From NCBI GenBank assembly GCA_011947345.1, contig JAAVTG010000538.1:744001-808000 (forward strand): a stretch of 64,000 nucleotides of DNA, in the 5' to 3' direction. Shown here one piece after another: positions 31,300 through 40,883 of the stretch. The notes beneath the pieces were generated by a model that did no database searches, was not told the DNA's origin, and was given only the letters and a program-made list of their open reading frames with translations. The stretch is from Phytophthora quininea. Lineage: Eukaryota; Oomycota; Peronosporomycetes; Peronosporales; Peronosporaceae. The position numbers were made by a program, and so were the translations under genes. Each line of letters starts with the position of its first letter. Within the stretch, counting starts at the first letter, position 1.

Positions 31300-32529
31300 T
31301 CAATAGGAATGTCCAATGTTGTACTCTTGCAGCAAGCGTACCAGCAATTGCCAGTCCGGCTCGGCTGTCTCCGACAGTGCCATGCTTGCGGCTTGAGCGT
31401 CAGCAATTCGTGCTCCCTTGAAGCCATTCACGATCGTCGTAGTCGCTAGCCCAGCCCACGCCGATTTGATCCAGCCGACGACGTCCTTGCGCTGAGGAGA
31501 CGCCATCTTGAAGCGACTCGAGGGTTCCAGGTGGCGCACTTGGTGGAGCAGGAAGTCCACCCAACTCTTTCGGAGCTGATCCTTCAGGGGCTTGTTCCAG
31601 GCAACATCAGCGGGCTGGCACGTGTAGGTATATCCTGGTGGAATGCACATGAGGTGGACGTTGATACAGCGCGCAAATATCAAGACGTCCTCTCGCCAGT
31701 GCCCTGAGAAATCGTCCCATAGAAGAAGAATGGGTTCGTGCATGTTGGTACACCGGCCAAAGTGGTAGCTGAGGAAGGCGATCGACAGCTCGCTGTTCCA
31801 CCAGCCAGCTTGATTGCTGTAAATCTGCACACCTGTCTGCAGCGGGCGCACTTCACCCCATATCTTGCGCCCAAACCCGTGACGCAGCACCTTGTTGTCC
31901 CGCGCTGTTTCCTTAACTGTAGACGGCTTTGTCTTGAAGACCAAGAAGGGCTCAGCTTTGAAGCCATCGCTTCGTCCGAGCAGCATCACAGTCACACGCT
32001 CCTTGCTCTTGCCTGCACACTTCACCGGGATCGTTTTGGCGCCCCGGCTGCCAATGGTAGAAGCAGGAATATACTCGTAGTTGACAGCTGAGAAAGGTTA
32101 GTTAGAAAGGTTAGATCACAGCGTTTAAAGTTGACAGCCATCAGCACTTACCGTTTGGTCTGCGTTGTACACGGTAGTGATCTTAAACTCCTGCATCTTC
32201 GTGCGCACCGCCGCAGCAAACTCTGCTGCCACAATCTCCGCGTCCTGGAGTGTGGTCTGGCCTGCACGCGTGCGGCGCCGGATTGAGAGCTTGTGGCGCC
32301 GCAAGAAGTGCTTGCGCCAGCACCATGACGCTTTAAACGTTCCTGGAGCCCCACCCAACGTTCTGTAGATCTCGATTGCTTGTAGTTTTAGCATTAGACT
32401 CGTCACAGGCACCCCATCGCGGCGTAGGTCGTTAATCCAGGCTACAAGGTGCTCCTCACTCAGGGTAGACAGTGTGGTGCCCATGCCTTTCGGCGGGCGC
32501 GTGAGTGCTCTCGAGCTCCGCTGGCACAT
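31300..32529 (-). CDS. pogo-like transposase, two main coding segments
   Basis: The segment 32529-32125 encodes a CENP-B/Tc5-type DNA-binding region (LSEEHLVAWINDLRRDGVP, then WCWRKHFLRRHKLSIRRR) and the first catalytic Asp (VYNADQT). An intron-like stretch with GTAAGT and a CTAAC branch-type motif follows (about 32153-32090). The segment up to 31300 has the DDE core (SKERVTVMLLGRSDG, LLWDDFSGHW, IPPGYTYTCQPADVAWNKPLK). The intron ends leave a one-base discrepancy in frame. Further N-terminal sequence (helix-turn-helix start, MAPVGQPRVKGKG near 32760) lies in other frames upstream. Possibly functional apart from these single-base problems. Confidence 0.75.
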
Positions 32530-32983
32530 TTGGCCTCAATGACCTCACGCACAGCCTTCCAAGAGTAAACTTGACGTTTTTTGGCTTTAATCTTGTCGCT
32601 TGTCACTTCTGGAAAAAAGTTAGCAATAGTTTGGGCCATAGAAGATTGATCTAAAAGCGTAGAACATGGAGCTTGTAAGCATACGACACTCCAACCCGTT
32701 TAAATTGCTTCGGTTTGGCTCCTTTGCCTTTGACGCGAGGCTGCCCTACCGGCGCCATTGCTACCTGGAAAATGTGGAAATGATAGCTGAACTAAACTCG
32801 TGGCGATAGCGGCGCTGAATTTGGCGCCAAAACACAAAATCGGTTGGTTGTGCATGACGCTCGAAGATATATACTACCAAAAGTATGTATTTTACCGGTG
32901 TGCTTTATGATATATCGCGCGAGATAGCAATGACAGTCCAAGCACTGATTGGCTAAATGAAGGTGAGACTTATGATATGTGGC

Positions 32984-33007
32984 CGCTCTAAGACATAGGT
33001 TATACGG
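32984..33007 (-). repeat. Right terminal inverted repeat of the pogo-like element
   Basis: CGCTCTAAG...TATACGG, exact inverse of the left end, followed by the TA duplication. Confidence 0.9.
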
Positions 33008-33386
33008 TACTTACATTTTGGCTAGGATTATAATTATTAGAACATTTTAGTAAATATGCAGAGTAGGGCAATCCGTGGGAGCAAAGCTCTCAACTGCCCG
33101 AAATGCGAGGGCGGCAACCTCATCACTTTCCAATTTGGCCGCCCTCTCAAAGACCTCGCCTGCTTCCTTCATTTTCGATATAGTTTGGCTTCGCTAAGGA
33201 AGAGACAGCTCTCGACTTCGCCAACGAGGATCCCCCAGGGCTCGGCAAAAGTACTAAAAGACTTGTTTCCTTGTTGTTCTCAATGACTGGGTTACGGATT
33301 ATTATCGAAGTTTGATGCTTCGACCAGTACCCAGCCGCTCGGCATAAGCAATGAACTGTTCATGTGGTGACGAAGCTTGACGGAGC

Positions 33387-34523
33387 TTAAGGGGAGCTCG
33401 TCTCTGCATCCTCCAGTAAAGGCATATCTAGGTAGCCCGAAGCCCCAGGCAGATAGAACGTCTCGGGGTTGTACGCGTTGAGAGGCGCATCCAGTTTCAA
33501 GCGCTTGACAAGGTCGGGGTTCGAGATGAAGTACCGGCCGAAGGCGATCAAATCTGCCGTGCCATCTTCGACGGCCTTGACTGCCGACGCTCGATCATAG
33601 CCCGACGCGGCGATTAAGGTGCCGCTGTAGATAGGGCGGAAGATCCCCATGATGCCGTTCTTGGGAGCTTGCGGGCTCTCGTGGAGAAAGAACCCGCGCG
33701 GCTCGATGAGATGCACGTACGCCAAGTCGTACGCGTTCAGCTTGTCCAGTACGTACCCGTACGTCTTGATCGGGTCGGAGTCGCACTGTCCGAAGGTCAG
33801 GCTATAGGGTGAGAAGCGGACACCCAGACGACTCGAGTCGATCACCTCGAGCATCGCGTCCAACGCTTCGAACACAATGCGAGCACGGTTCTCAACCGAA
33901 CCACCGTAGCGGTCGGTGCGATCGTTGACTCCATCGAGCAAGAACTGCTCCAACAGGTATCCATTCGCGCAGTGTAGCTCGACGCCGTCAAAGCCTGCGG
34001 CAAGCGCGTTCTTCGTTGCCACCTTGAACTCCGCGACGATTTCCGGGATTTCGTCGGTCTCCAGAGCTCGAGGCGCCACATGCGGAACGCGGCCTTGGGG
34101 CGTGGGAATCAGTCGGCCAGTCGTGGTGTCCATGACCGAACTCGACGACACCGGGAGCTGTCCGCCGGGCAGGTTCGTCGGGTGACTGATGCGACCAGTG
34201 TGCCAAACTTGCAGGACGATTTTGCCGCTCTTAGCGTGCACCGCGTTGGTGACCCTTTTCCAGGCATCGATTTGCTCTTGCGAGTGGATACCGGGAGCCC
34301 CAAAGTACCCGCGAGCCTTCTCGCTGATGTCGGAAGCCTCTGCAACGATCAATCCGCCATCGGTTGCGCGTTCGGAGTAGTAGGTCACAGCGATGTCGGG
34401 CTGGACACCCTTGGCGCCGGCTTTGAGTCGAGTGAGTGGGGCCATGACGACACGGTGCTTGAGGTGGAGAGGATCCTTCTTGCCGCTGAGGGTGACGGGC
34501 GTGAACAGCTTGGGATCGATCAT
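33387..34523 (-). CDS. Old Yellow Enzyme family oxidoreductase, subtype B, copy 1
   Basis: 378 residues from ATG 34523 (MIDPKLFTPV); the frame extends 18 codons upstream to another ATG at 34577. Same family as the 12-22 kb copies but clearly diverged. Motifs: APLTRLK (28-34), QVWHTGR (105-111), ELHCANGYLLEQF (182-194) with H184, N187 and Y189 as the substrate-binding His/Asn and proton-donor Tyr, and YGGSVENR. The protein appears identical to copy 2 at 39298. It lies next to the NmrA-like reductase gene, head to head across inverted repeat 1. Confidence 0.92.
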   Translation of the reverse strand: MIDPKLFTPVTLSGKKDPLHLKHRVVMAPLTRLKAGAKGVQPDIAVTYYSERATDGGLIVAEASDISEKARGYFGAPGIHSQEQIDAWKRVTNAVHAKSGKIVLQVWHTGRISHPTNLPGGQLPVSSSSVMDTTTGRLIPTPQGRVPHVAPRALETDEIPEIVAEFKVATKNALAAGFDGVELHCANGYLLEQFLLDGVNDRTDRYGGSVENRARIVFEALDAMLEVIDSSRLGVRFSPYSLTFGQCDSDPIKTYGYVLDKLNAYDLAYVHLIEPRGFFLHESPQAPKNGIMGIFRPIYSGTLIAASGYDRASAVKAVEDGTADLIAFGRYFISNPDLVKRLKLDAPLNAYNPETFYLPGASGYLDMPLLEDAETSSP

Positions 34524-35110
34524 ATCGAACAGTGGAAGGAGTTGCTTGGAACGAGGCGAATTCAGGAATGACCTCAAAGCTAACTAAAGTTTGTGTGCAA
34601 AGGATGACATGCACGGACACGGTAAACTTTAGAGCACTCCTAAAGTGCCAACGTTTCGCGGGGAAACGTTTGTAAACAGTGTGAATGACCGAAGTTTGTG
34701 CTCTTAGAAATACATCGACCGGCATGGCGCTGATTATTAATACATGATGATCAAACTAACACGCGACAGCACAAAGCCGAGCAATCCGACGGACACTTCG
34801 TCTACATGATATGTAGTACGTGTAGTACGTGTCCTTCTTGCAGATGTTGTCCTGCGATTGCGCGGCACTCACCACGCCTCGTGATCTTACGTTTCGACAT
34901 GGTGGGCGCTTGAGTAGACGACAATTCTCCACGCGATTACGTAGGCACTGCTACCTGGTGTGCGGAGTCTACACACCAGTTCACTCCAGGGCTGACGCTG
35001 ACGCTTGCGGTTGCTCGCCGATCAAGCGCTTCCAGACCACTGCTCCTCACAATTGAAACATCCCCGAAGCAGCAAGTGCTCCACCAGAAAGGTTTTCGTC
35101 GCTCCACGCC
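34524..35110. other. Upstream region of OYE-B copy 1 and of the NmrA-like gene
   Basis: 587 bp without a credible gene; contains inverted repeat 1 (34760-34887), with an inner near-palindrome around CTACATGATATGTAG and tandem GTAGTACGTGTAGTACGTG. Confidence 0.6.
34760..34887 (+). repeat. Inverted repeat IR, copy 1
   Basis: 128 bp from CACGCGACAGC to CGTGATCT. Inverse copies at 38934-39061 and 52851-52980, direct copy at 48665-48794 (the last two carry two extra bases, ATATG for ATG). The four copies alternate in orientation and bound K, U and K-inverse. Confidence 0.92.
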
Positions 35111-36281
35111 ATGGCGAACACATTCAAGCGCTTTGCGATCGTCGGTGGCGGGAACGTCGGCGGGGTCGTAGCCCGCGAGCTGCTCAAGAAGAACCTGGCC
35201 GTCACCATTCTGACGCGTGACGACACAAAGGTAGCGACGAGGCTGGGTTGCCTGTGCAGTGGCTGGAGCTAGTGGATGACTAACCTTTGGTGGCGCTGCA
35301 GGTGTCGCTGCAAGAGTTCAAGAAGAGCGGCGCCACGCTCGCCAAAGTCGATTACGAAGACCGTGAGTCGCTGAAGAAGGCACTCACCGGTGTCGAGGCA
35401 GTGTACGTGACTGTCTAGTCTGTGGGTCTAGTCCGTGTTGGCGTGGTTCGAGTTTGGTGCTGATACGGTCTCCGTTGCATGCAGCGTGAGCGCCGTCAGT
35501 CCGATGGCGATGGACATGCAGGTGGAGGTGGTCTACGCCGCGAAGGAGGCCGGCGTGGAGCTTTTCGCCCCGTCCGAGGTGCGTGGAGCAGTATTGTGTG
35601 CTGTAACGCGCTCTCCTGACGTTTTTGTTTTCGGCTGTGGTGGCTTTGTCGACGCACGCTGTCGCCACGCAGTACGGAGTGCCCAGGACGGATGGCCCCA
35701 ACACCCCCAAGGGCGTGATGCAGAACCTCCTGAAGAAGCTCGACCTGCCCTACGTTATCTTTTACGCCGGCATCTTCTACGAATTTACGCCCATGTACGT
35801 ATGTACGGCAGTGCGTGGTAGCCCCGTGGGGGACTCACTAACTAATGCACTGGCGTTGGGTGCTTCTCACTGCAGAGCGTTCGGCCACAAGTACTCGGAA
35901 GGCAAGATGGATGTGCTGGGAGACGGCAAGACGGCCTTCAGTTTGACGGCGGCGCGTGAAGTGGGCGAGTTGGTGGCGCACGTAGTGTCGACGGCGTCGA
36001 AGAGCGACCTGCACTGGGCCAAGGTCCCGTTCGAGGGCGACCGCCAAACACCTCTGCAGATCGCCGCGCTGGCCGAGGCAAAGCTGGGCAAGACGATGGA
36101 GCTCAACTTCATCGACTACGAAGAGAACAAGAAGCGTTACGCTACGGACTTTGGGTCCTTCCTGAGTACGCTGGCCACGGACGGCCGCGCCGTCACGGGC
36201 ACGGAGGCGGAGGTGGCGGCAGCCAGGGCCAAGTTCTACCCGGACTGGAAGCCGACGCCGTACGAGGCGTTCATCGCTTGA
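35111..36281 (+). CDS. NmrA-like / isoflavone-reductase-like NAD(P)-binding protein, copy 1, five exons
   Basis: Exons 35111-35230, 35302-35402, 35485-35578, 35673-35794 and 35876-36281; introns 71, 82, 94 and 81 bp, all GT-AG, keep frame and give about 280 residues. The N-terminus is a Rossmann fold (FAIVGGGNVGGVVARELL, Gly-rich loop at ~10-15) followed by LTRD, which in atypical SDRs reads the NADP phosphate. The centre has AAKEAGVELFAPSEYG and YVIFYAGIFYEF, the usual pattern of PCBER/NmrA-like proteins. A redox-sensing regulator or a small-molecule reductase is possible; I cannot choose. Its mirror copy is 51449-52619. Confidence 0.85.
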
Positions 36282-36386
36282 TGTGGTCCCCGAACTGCTG
36301 CAGGGCGGTGGGCAGGTGCTGCTGCTGCAACATTCCCGACAGCAGTGGACAATAAGTGAGGCGGATCAACACGGTCTTTTACTCAC

Positions 36387-37717
36387 TCACTCTAGAGCTG
36401 CCTGTCGCGCTCGCTCACGCTCTCGAATGTTGTTGTAGATGAGGAAGCCGCACATATTAGCAGCTTCGTTCGTCTTCTGCAGGTAGTCGTTTACTTGCGA
36501 CGTTGGAGTGGACGCCGAGAAGGAGTGAATCTTCGTGCAGATTGAGCGATAGACCACACGCTCTACGCCATCGGAACACACCTCACGACGAACCATTGCG
36601 CTACAACATGCCGTCAGAGATTCCCTTTTTTTCAAACAGCCCAATGAAAGCAAAGACAACGTACGCTCCGACAAGGTCCCTCTTCATCGTTGTTTGGGCT
36701 TTGACGGGATACACGTCGTCCTTATCCACAAAGTCCCAGACGAGAATCCCATGATCATCCCCATGCGATAGAAAATGACGGACCGCGATTCAACCGACAC
36801 GGCTTGCGCTTCGGCCTCCGTGCAGCTTTCGTAGGACGTGTCCACAACGCCGTAGTGAATGTTCCCCTGGGGCTTGTCGATGATTTTCCCATACCGCGAG
36901 ACGGTTGTGTACTGAGGCCATTCCGTGCCACAGCTCAGGATACTGCCGCACGCAGACTGGAAGACGCTCTTGAGATCCATCGTGTCAAAGGAATAGGCAG
37001 CAACAGTCGTCGCAATGTGCTGGCGTGAAGCGGAGGGGTGGATGCTGCACGTCGAAATGGATGGCGACCCGGTGAAATCCATACCGCTCGTCTCCTGCAG
37101 CAAGATCTGGATGGCAACGTCGGCCTTCGAGTCGGTGCATCGCGCCTGAAAGTCTCTCCGTCGCAATCCTGCTGCGGAGCCTAAATGCGTGAATGTGTGA
37201 AGCAGGTGGCCCATGTTGAGGCCCACGTTCGCGCTCGGCGTGTTTAGCACGACGTTCTCCAGCGACTTGACAAAGCGGCGCTGAACTGCCAGCGCTCGAC
37301 GCAGCTGCTCGTTCATTTTCTCGGCTTGTCGTCGCTTGAAAAACTGCGAGAGAGCGAGCTCTTCGGCCGCGACCTCGGCTCCGTTCGGGTAGGGAGGTTT
37401 AGCTTCGGCCGTAGCGAATTCAACTGCACCGTGAGCTCGGCGACTTCTTGTCGTAGATCCGACATCTCCTGCTTCTTGCGATGACGGAGCAGGCGCGAAC
37501 TCACGGCGACTTGCGCTTTGCGTTTGGCTTTTCGGTCAGCCACCCGATCACCTGCAGCCCGTCCTAGTGTTGAAACCCCACCTTGTGAGTTGGAGCCACT
37601 AGCTCTGTCATCGTCACTGCTGCTCAGGCCGTTGGTATCTTGGTGGTCTGTGAACAGGAACTCGGACAGCATATTCACGTCGAACTCGATGTCGAGAAAG
37701 GTGTTGGGATCGTTCAT
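36387..37717 (-). CDS. bZIP protein with START-like C-terminal region, copy 1, frame-broken
   Basis: From ATG 37717 on the minus strand: a bZIP (basic run KAKRKAQVAVSSRLLRHRKKQ, then heptads), and a long START-like region ending in exon 2 (36600-36387) after a 64-bp intron (36664-36601). Two breaks: GGG at 37392-37394 where copy 2 has four G (opposite strand CCCC 50334-50337), and a second near the codons for FYRMG, shared with copy 2. The oomycete bZIP-START family is large; members are assumed to be transcription factors, possibly ligand-responsive. Confidence 0.75.
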
Positions 37718-38051
37718 GGTAGCGTCGAACTGTCTCGAGTGTCAAATGCTGTGCGGGACAGACAGAAAATGCATGGCAATTGATTAGGTACCCCAATGGC
37801 CATCGCGTAATACAACGCACGAACCTCCATTCTTATCCCAACACATGTACTATTACGTATCCTACACCTTGGGATTGCCCAAGTGTTAGTTTTCCTGCGG
37901 ATATCCATAGTAGGCATTTCAGCCCGCAGCCAGTTTTATCAGCGTTCAAGATTGCCAACAGAGCGTTTATCGCTCGCTTGCGATCGAATACTGTGTGTGT
38001 TTTATCATGTCCCCATTAATGAACATCGCTTGCTAGCCTTTCAACGCACAG

Positions 38052-38692
38052 TTACAAGCTACTCCCGACTTTGGGTTGGCACGAATCGCGTCTGCTATCG
38101 GATGCCCCCACAACTCGGATCAGCCGAGACAGCAGATCGATGTGCGCTTCCAGCCGTTCAACACAGCCATTTTCTGCCGTAAGCAAAGCCAATCGAGTGG
38201 ATGTGTGTCGACGAGGACGCTCCTATCACCCCGTAACCAGTGTCGACCGCGGGGGTCAAAGCGACGTTGTCGCTGGTCCACCCGACAGGATCCGATCGCG
38301 TTGTTCTTTAAGCTCGGCGACTTCGTTCCGTAGCTGCAGGATGTGCTCTCTTTGTTGCGAAGCTTGTTGCGATGGCGTTGACTGTACTCTCGACGTTTAT
38401 TGCGCCCGTAGGACTTGGCCGCTGCCGCTACTGCAGCCCAGAAGGTCTCGTCGTTTCGGAGTGCAACCGAGCCCGACACTTGGGCCGAAGTTTGGCCCAG
38501 TACAGCGTCGATCACTCGAGCCGTCACCAATCTCTCAGTCCTTCGATGCGGTTGTGGTAGCGCATCGCGGCCGTCTCCGGGGATGAAGCTGGCACGCTTC
38601 CTAGTTCCAGGTCGCGGCGGACCATAGCTGAAAATGATCGCGTCGCTCAACCACGGACCATTGGGAGGACACAGAGTGCGATTTTTCCCCAT
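38052..38692 (-). pseudogene. Small bZIP gene, copy 1, frame-broken
   Basis: Starts at ATG 38692 (MGKNRTL). A basic region (YGRNKRREYSQRHRNKLRNK) is followed, one frame over, by a leucine-zipper-like stretch (EHILQLRNEVAELKEQ), so one base appears to be missing; both copies share this break. Stops then follow, but the last ~45 codons (ENGCVERLEAHIDLLSRLI) match the C-terminus of the intact bZIP gene at 54112-54939. That argues for a decayed full-length relative and not for a short gene. Confidence 0.65.
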
Positions 38693-39297
38693 GGCGAACA
38701 GGATCGGGGTCGAATTTCAGAATGGTGGTGAATTGATCATCAGACTTTGGTGATTGCGTTGCAGAGATCCGTAAGGATCCGGTCGCGTCATGCTATCCTG
38801 TACCTGTACTAACGGGTGCATGCAATCGGTGGTCAACGCGGTCGTCGTCGCAGACTGCACGTTCGTGCTACCTGTACATCACAAAGCCTATTATATGCAG
38901 CAGCACTTGCCTACGCAATCGATGTCGGATGTGAGATCACGAGGCGTGGTGAGTGCCGCGCAATCGCAGGACAACATCTGCAAGAAGGACACGTACTACA
39001 CGTACTACATATCATGTAGACGAAGTGTCCGTCGGATTGCTCGGCTTTGTGCTGTCGCGTGTTAGTTTGATCATCATGTATTAATAATCAGCGCCATGCC
39101 GGTCGATGTATTTCTAAGAGCACAAACTTCGGTCATTCACACTGTTTACAAACGTTTCCTCGCGAAACGTTGGCACTTTAGGAGTGCTCTAAAGTTTACC
39201 GTGTCCGTGCATGTCATCCTTTGCACACAAACTTTAGTTAGCTTTGAGGTCATTCCTGAATTCGCCTCGTTCCAAGCAACTCCTTCCACTGTTCGAT
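38693..39297. other. Region between the small bZIP gene and OYE-B copy 2
   Basis: No supported gene. It holds about 240 bp of K, the repeat IR copy 2 and the promoter arm of OYE-B copy 2. Confidence 0.6.
38934..39061 (-). repeat. Inverted repeat IR, copy 2
   Basis: Exact mirror of copy 1 (34760 + 39061 = 73821). It marks the junction between cassette K and segment U. Confidence 0.92.
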
Positions 39298-40434
39298 ATG
39301 ATCGATCCCAAGCTGTTCACGCCCGTCACCCTCAGCGGCAAGAAGGATCCTCTCCACCTCAAGCACCGTGTCGTCATGGCCCCACTCACTCGACTCAAAG
39401 CCGGCGCCAAGGGTGTCCAGCCCGACATCGCTGTGACCTACTACTCCGAACGCGCAACCGATGGCGGATTGATCGTTGCAGAGGCTTCCGACATCAGCGA
39501 GAAGGCTCGCGGGTACTTTGGGGCTCCCGGTATCCACTCGCAAGAGCAAATCGATGCCTGGAAAAGGGTCACCAACGCGGTGCACGCTAAGAGCGGCAAA
39601 ATCGTCCTGCAAGTTTGGCACACTGGTCGCATCAGTCACCCGACGAACCTGCCCGGCGGACAGCTCCCGGTGTCGTCGAGTTCGGTCATGGACACCACGA
39701 CTGGCCGACTGATTCCCACGCCCCAAGGCCGCGTTCCGCATGTGGCGCCTCGAGCTCTGGAGACCGACGAAATCCCGGAAATCGTCGCGGAGTTCAAGGT
39801 GGCAACGAAGAACGCGCTTGCCGCAGGCTTTGACGGCGTCGAGCTACACTGCGCGAATGGATACCTGTTGGAGCAGTTCTTGCTCGATGGAGTCAACGAT
39901 CGCACCGACCGCTACGGTGGTTCGGTTGAGAACCGTGCTCGCATTGTGTTCGAAGCGTTGGACGCGATGCTCGAGGTGATCGACTCGAGTCGTCTGGGTG
40001 TCCGCTTCTCACCCTATAGCCTGACCTTCGGACAGTGCGACTCCGACCCGATCAAGACGTACGGGTACGTACTGGACAAGCTGAACGCGTACGACTTGGC
40101 GTACGTGCATCTCATCGAGCCGCGCGGGTTCTTTCTCCACGAGAGCCCGCAAGCTCCCAAGAACGGCATCATGGGGATCTTCCGCCCTATCTACAGCGGC
40201 ACCTTAATCGCCGCGTCGGGCTATGATCGAGCGTCGGCAGTCAAGGCCGTCGAAGATGGCACGGCAGATTTGATCGCCTTCGGCCGGTACTTCATCTCGA
40301 ACCCCGACCTTGTCAAGCGCTTGAAACTGGATGCGCCTCTCAACGCGTACAACCCCGAGACGTTCTATCTGCCTGGGGCTTCGGGCTACCTAGATATGCC
40401 TTTACTGGAGGATGCAGAGACGAGCTCCCCTTAA
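39298..40434 (+). CDS. Old Yellow Enzyme family oxidoreductase, subtype B, copy 2
   Basis: Mirror copy of 33387-34523; all 378 residues appear the same, including H184, N187 and Y189. Its 3' flank runs to the CAAAC target site of the Gypsy element at 40634, about 200 bp after the stop. Confidence 0.92.
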   Translation: MIDPKLFTPVTLSGKKDPLHLKHRVVMAPLTRLKAGAKGVQPDIAVTYYSERATDGGLIVAEASDISEKARGYFGAPGIHSQEQIDAWKRVTNAVHAKSGKIVLQVWHTGRISHPTNLPGGQLPVSSSSVMDTTTGRLIPTPQGRVPHVAPRALETDEIPEIVAEFKVATKNALAAGFDGVELHCANGYLLEQFLLDGVNDRTDRYGGSVENRARIVFEALDAMLEVIDSSRLGVRFSPYSLTFGQCDSDPIKTYGYVLDKLNAYDLAYVHLIEPRGFFLHESPQAPKNGIMGIFRPIYSGTLIAASGYDRASAVKAVEDGTADLIAFGRYFISNPDLVKRLKLDAPLNAYNPETFYLPGASGYLDMPLLEDAETSSP

Positions 40435-40638
40435 GCTCCGTCAAGCTTCGTCACCACATGAACAGTTCATTGCTTATGCCGAGCGGCTGGGTACTGGTCG
40501 AAGCATCAAACTTCGATAATAATCCGTAACCCAGTCATTGAGAACAACAAGGAAACAAGTCTTTTAGTACTTTTGCCGAGCCCTGGGGGATCCTCGTTGG
40601 CGAAGTCGAGAGCTGTCTCTTCCTTAGCGAAGCCAAAC

Positions 40639-40833
40639 TATATCGAAAATGAAGGAAGCAGGCGAGGTCTTTGAGAGGGCGGCCAAATTGGAAAGTGATG
40701 AGGTTGCCGCCCTCGCATTTCGGGCAGTTGAGAGCTTTGCTCCCACGGACTGCCCTACTCTGCATATTTACTAAAATGTTCAAATAATTATAATCCTAGC
40801 CAAAACGTAAGTAACTGCTAAGTAACCGTTACA
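40639..40833 (-). repeat. 3' LTR of the chromovirus
   Basis: 195 bp; its outer end touches the CAAAC target site. It shares the OYE-side flank with the split LTR at 30641-33182, so the duplication forming palindrome C came after this insertion. Confidence 0.93.
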
Positions 40834-40883
40834 CTCACCCATCCCGCAAGAGTCGTCCGCGTCCTCGCCAGCCATTTCGGAAT

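Larger units (their letters stand above)
30663..33007 (-). mobile_element. pogo-like (Tc1/mariner superfamily) DNA transposon, 2345 bp, nested in the LTR
   Basis: Perfect 24-bp terminal inverted repeats (30663-30686 and 32984-33007; CCGTATAACC...) flanked by TA on both sides (30661-30662 and 33008-33009). Removing the element and one TA restores the LTR sequence found in the right-hand copy. It encodes a pogo-type transposase on the minus strand. The perfect ends suggest a fairly recent insertion, younger than the LTR. Confidence 0.92.
30641..33182 (+). repeat. Chromovirus LTR split by a DNA transposon
   Basis: 30641-30662 (TGTAACGGATACTTAGC...) and 33008-33182 together make one LTR of the same family as those at 40639-40833 and 47389-47583, ending in TTTTCGATATA. 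It is followed by GTTTG, the same flank as the Gypsy element at 40.6 kb (there CAAAC on the plus strand). The 5' side has TAAGG and not GTTTG, so this is not a simple solo LTR; its outer end coincides with the left edge of palindrome C. Confidence 0.88.
33008..40833. repeat. Palindrome C: OYE-B genes and LTRs as inverted arms around cassette K
   Basis: Positions pair as x + y = 73821 (OYE-B stops 33387/40434, starts 34523/39298). Arms: 33008-34887 and 38934-40833; the left arm also includes 30641-30662 once the pogo-like element is removed. The interior 34888-38933 is cassette K and is not palindromic. The outer limit of both arms is the same base of the LTR (its first T). Confidence 0.92.

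Noticed and set aside
33056..33286. Frame with CPKCEGGN, zinc-ribbon-like, repeated at 40535-40783 and 47225-47533
   Set aside because: It lies in the LTR (and flank) of the chromovirus; its repetition follows the LTR copies and it runs into different flanks, so it is not a separate gene.
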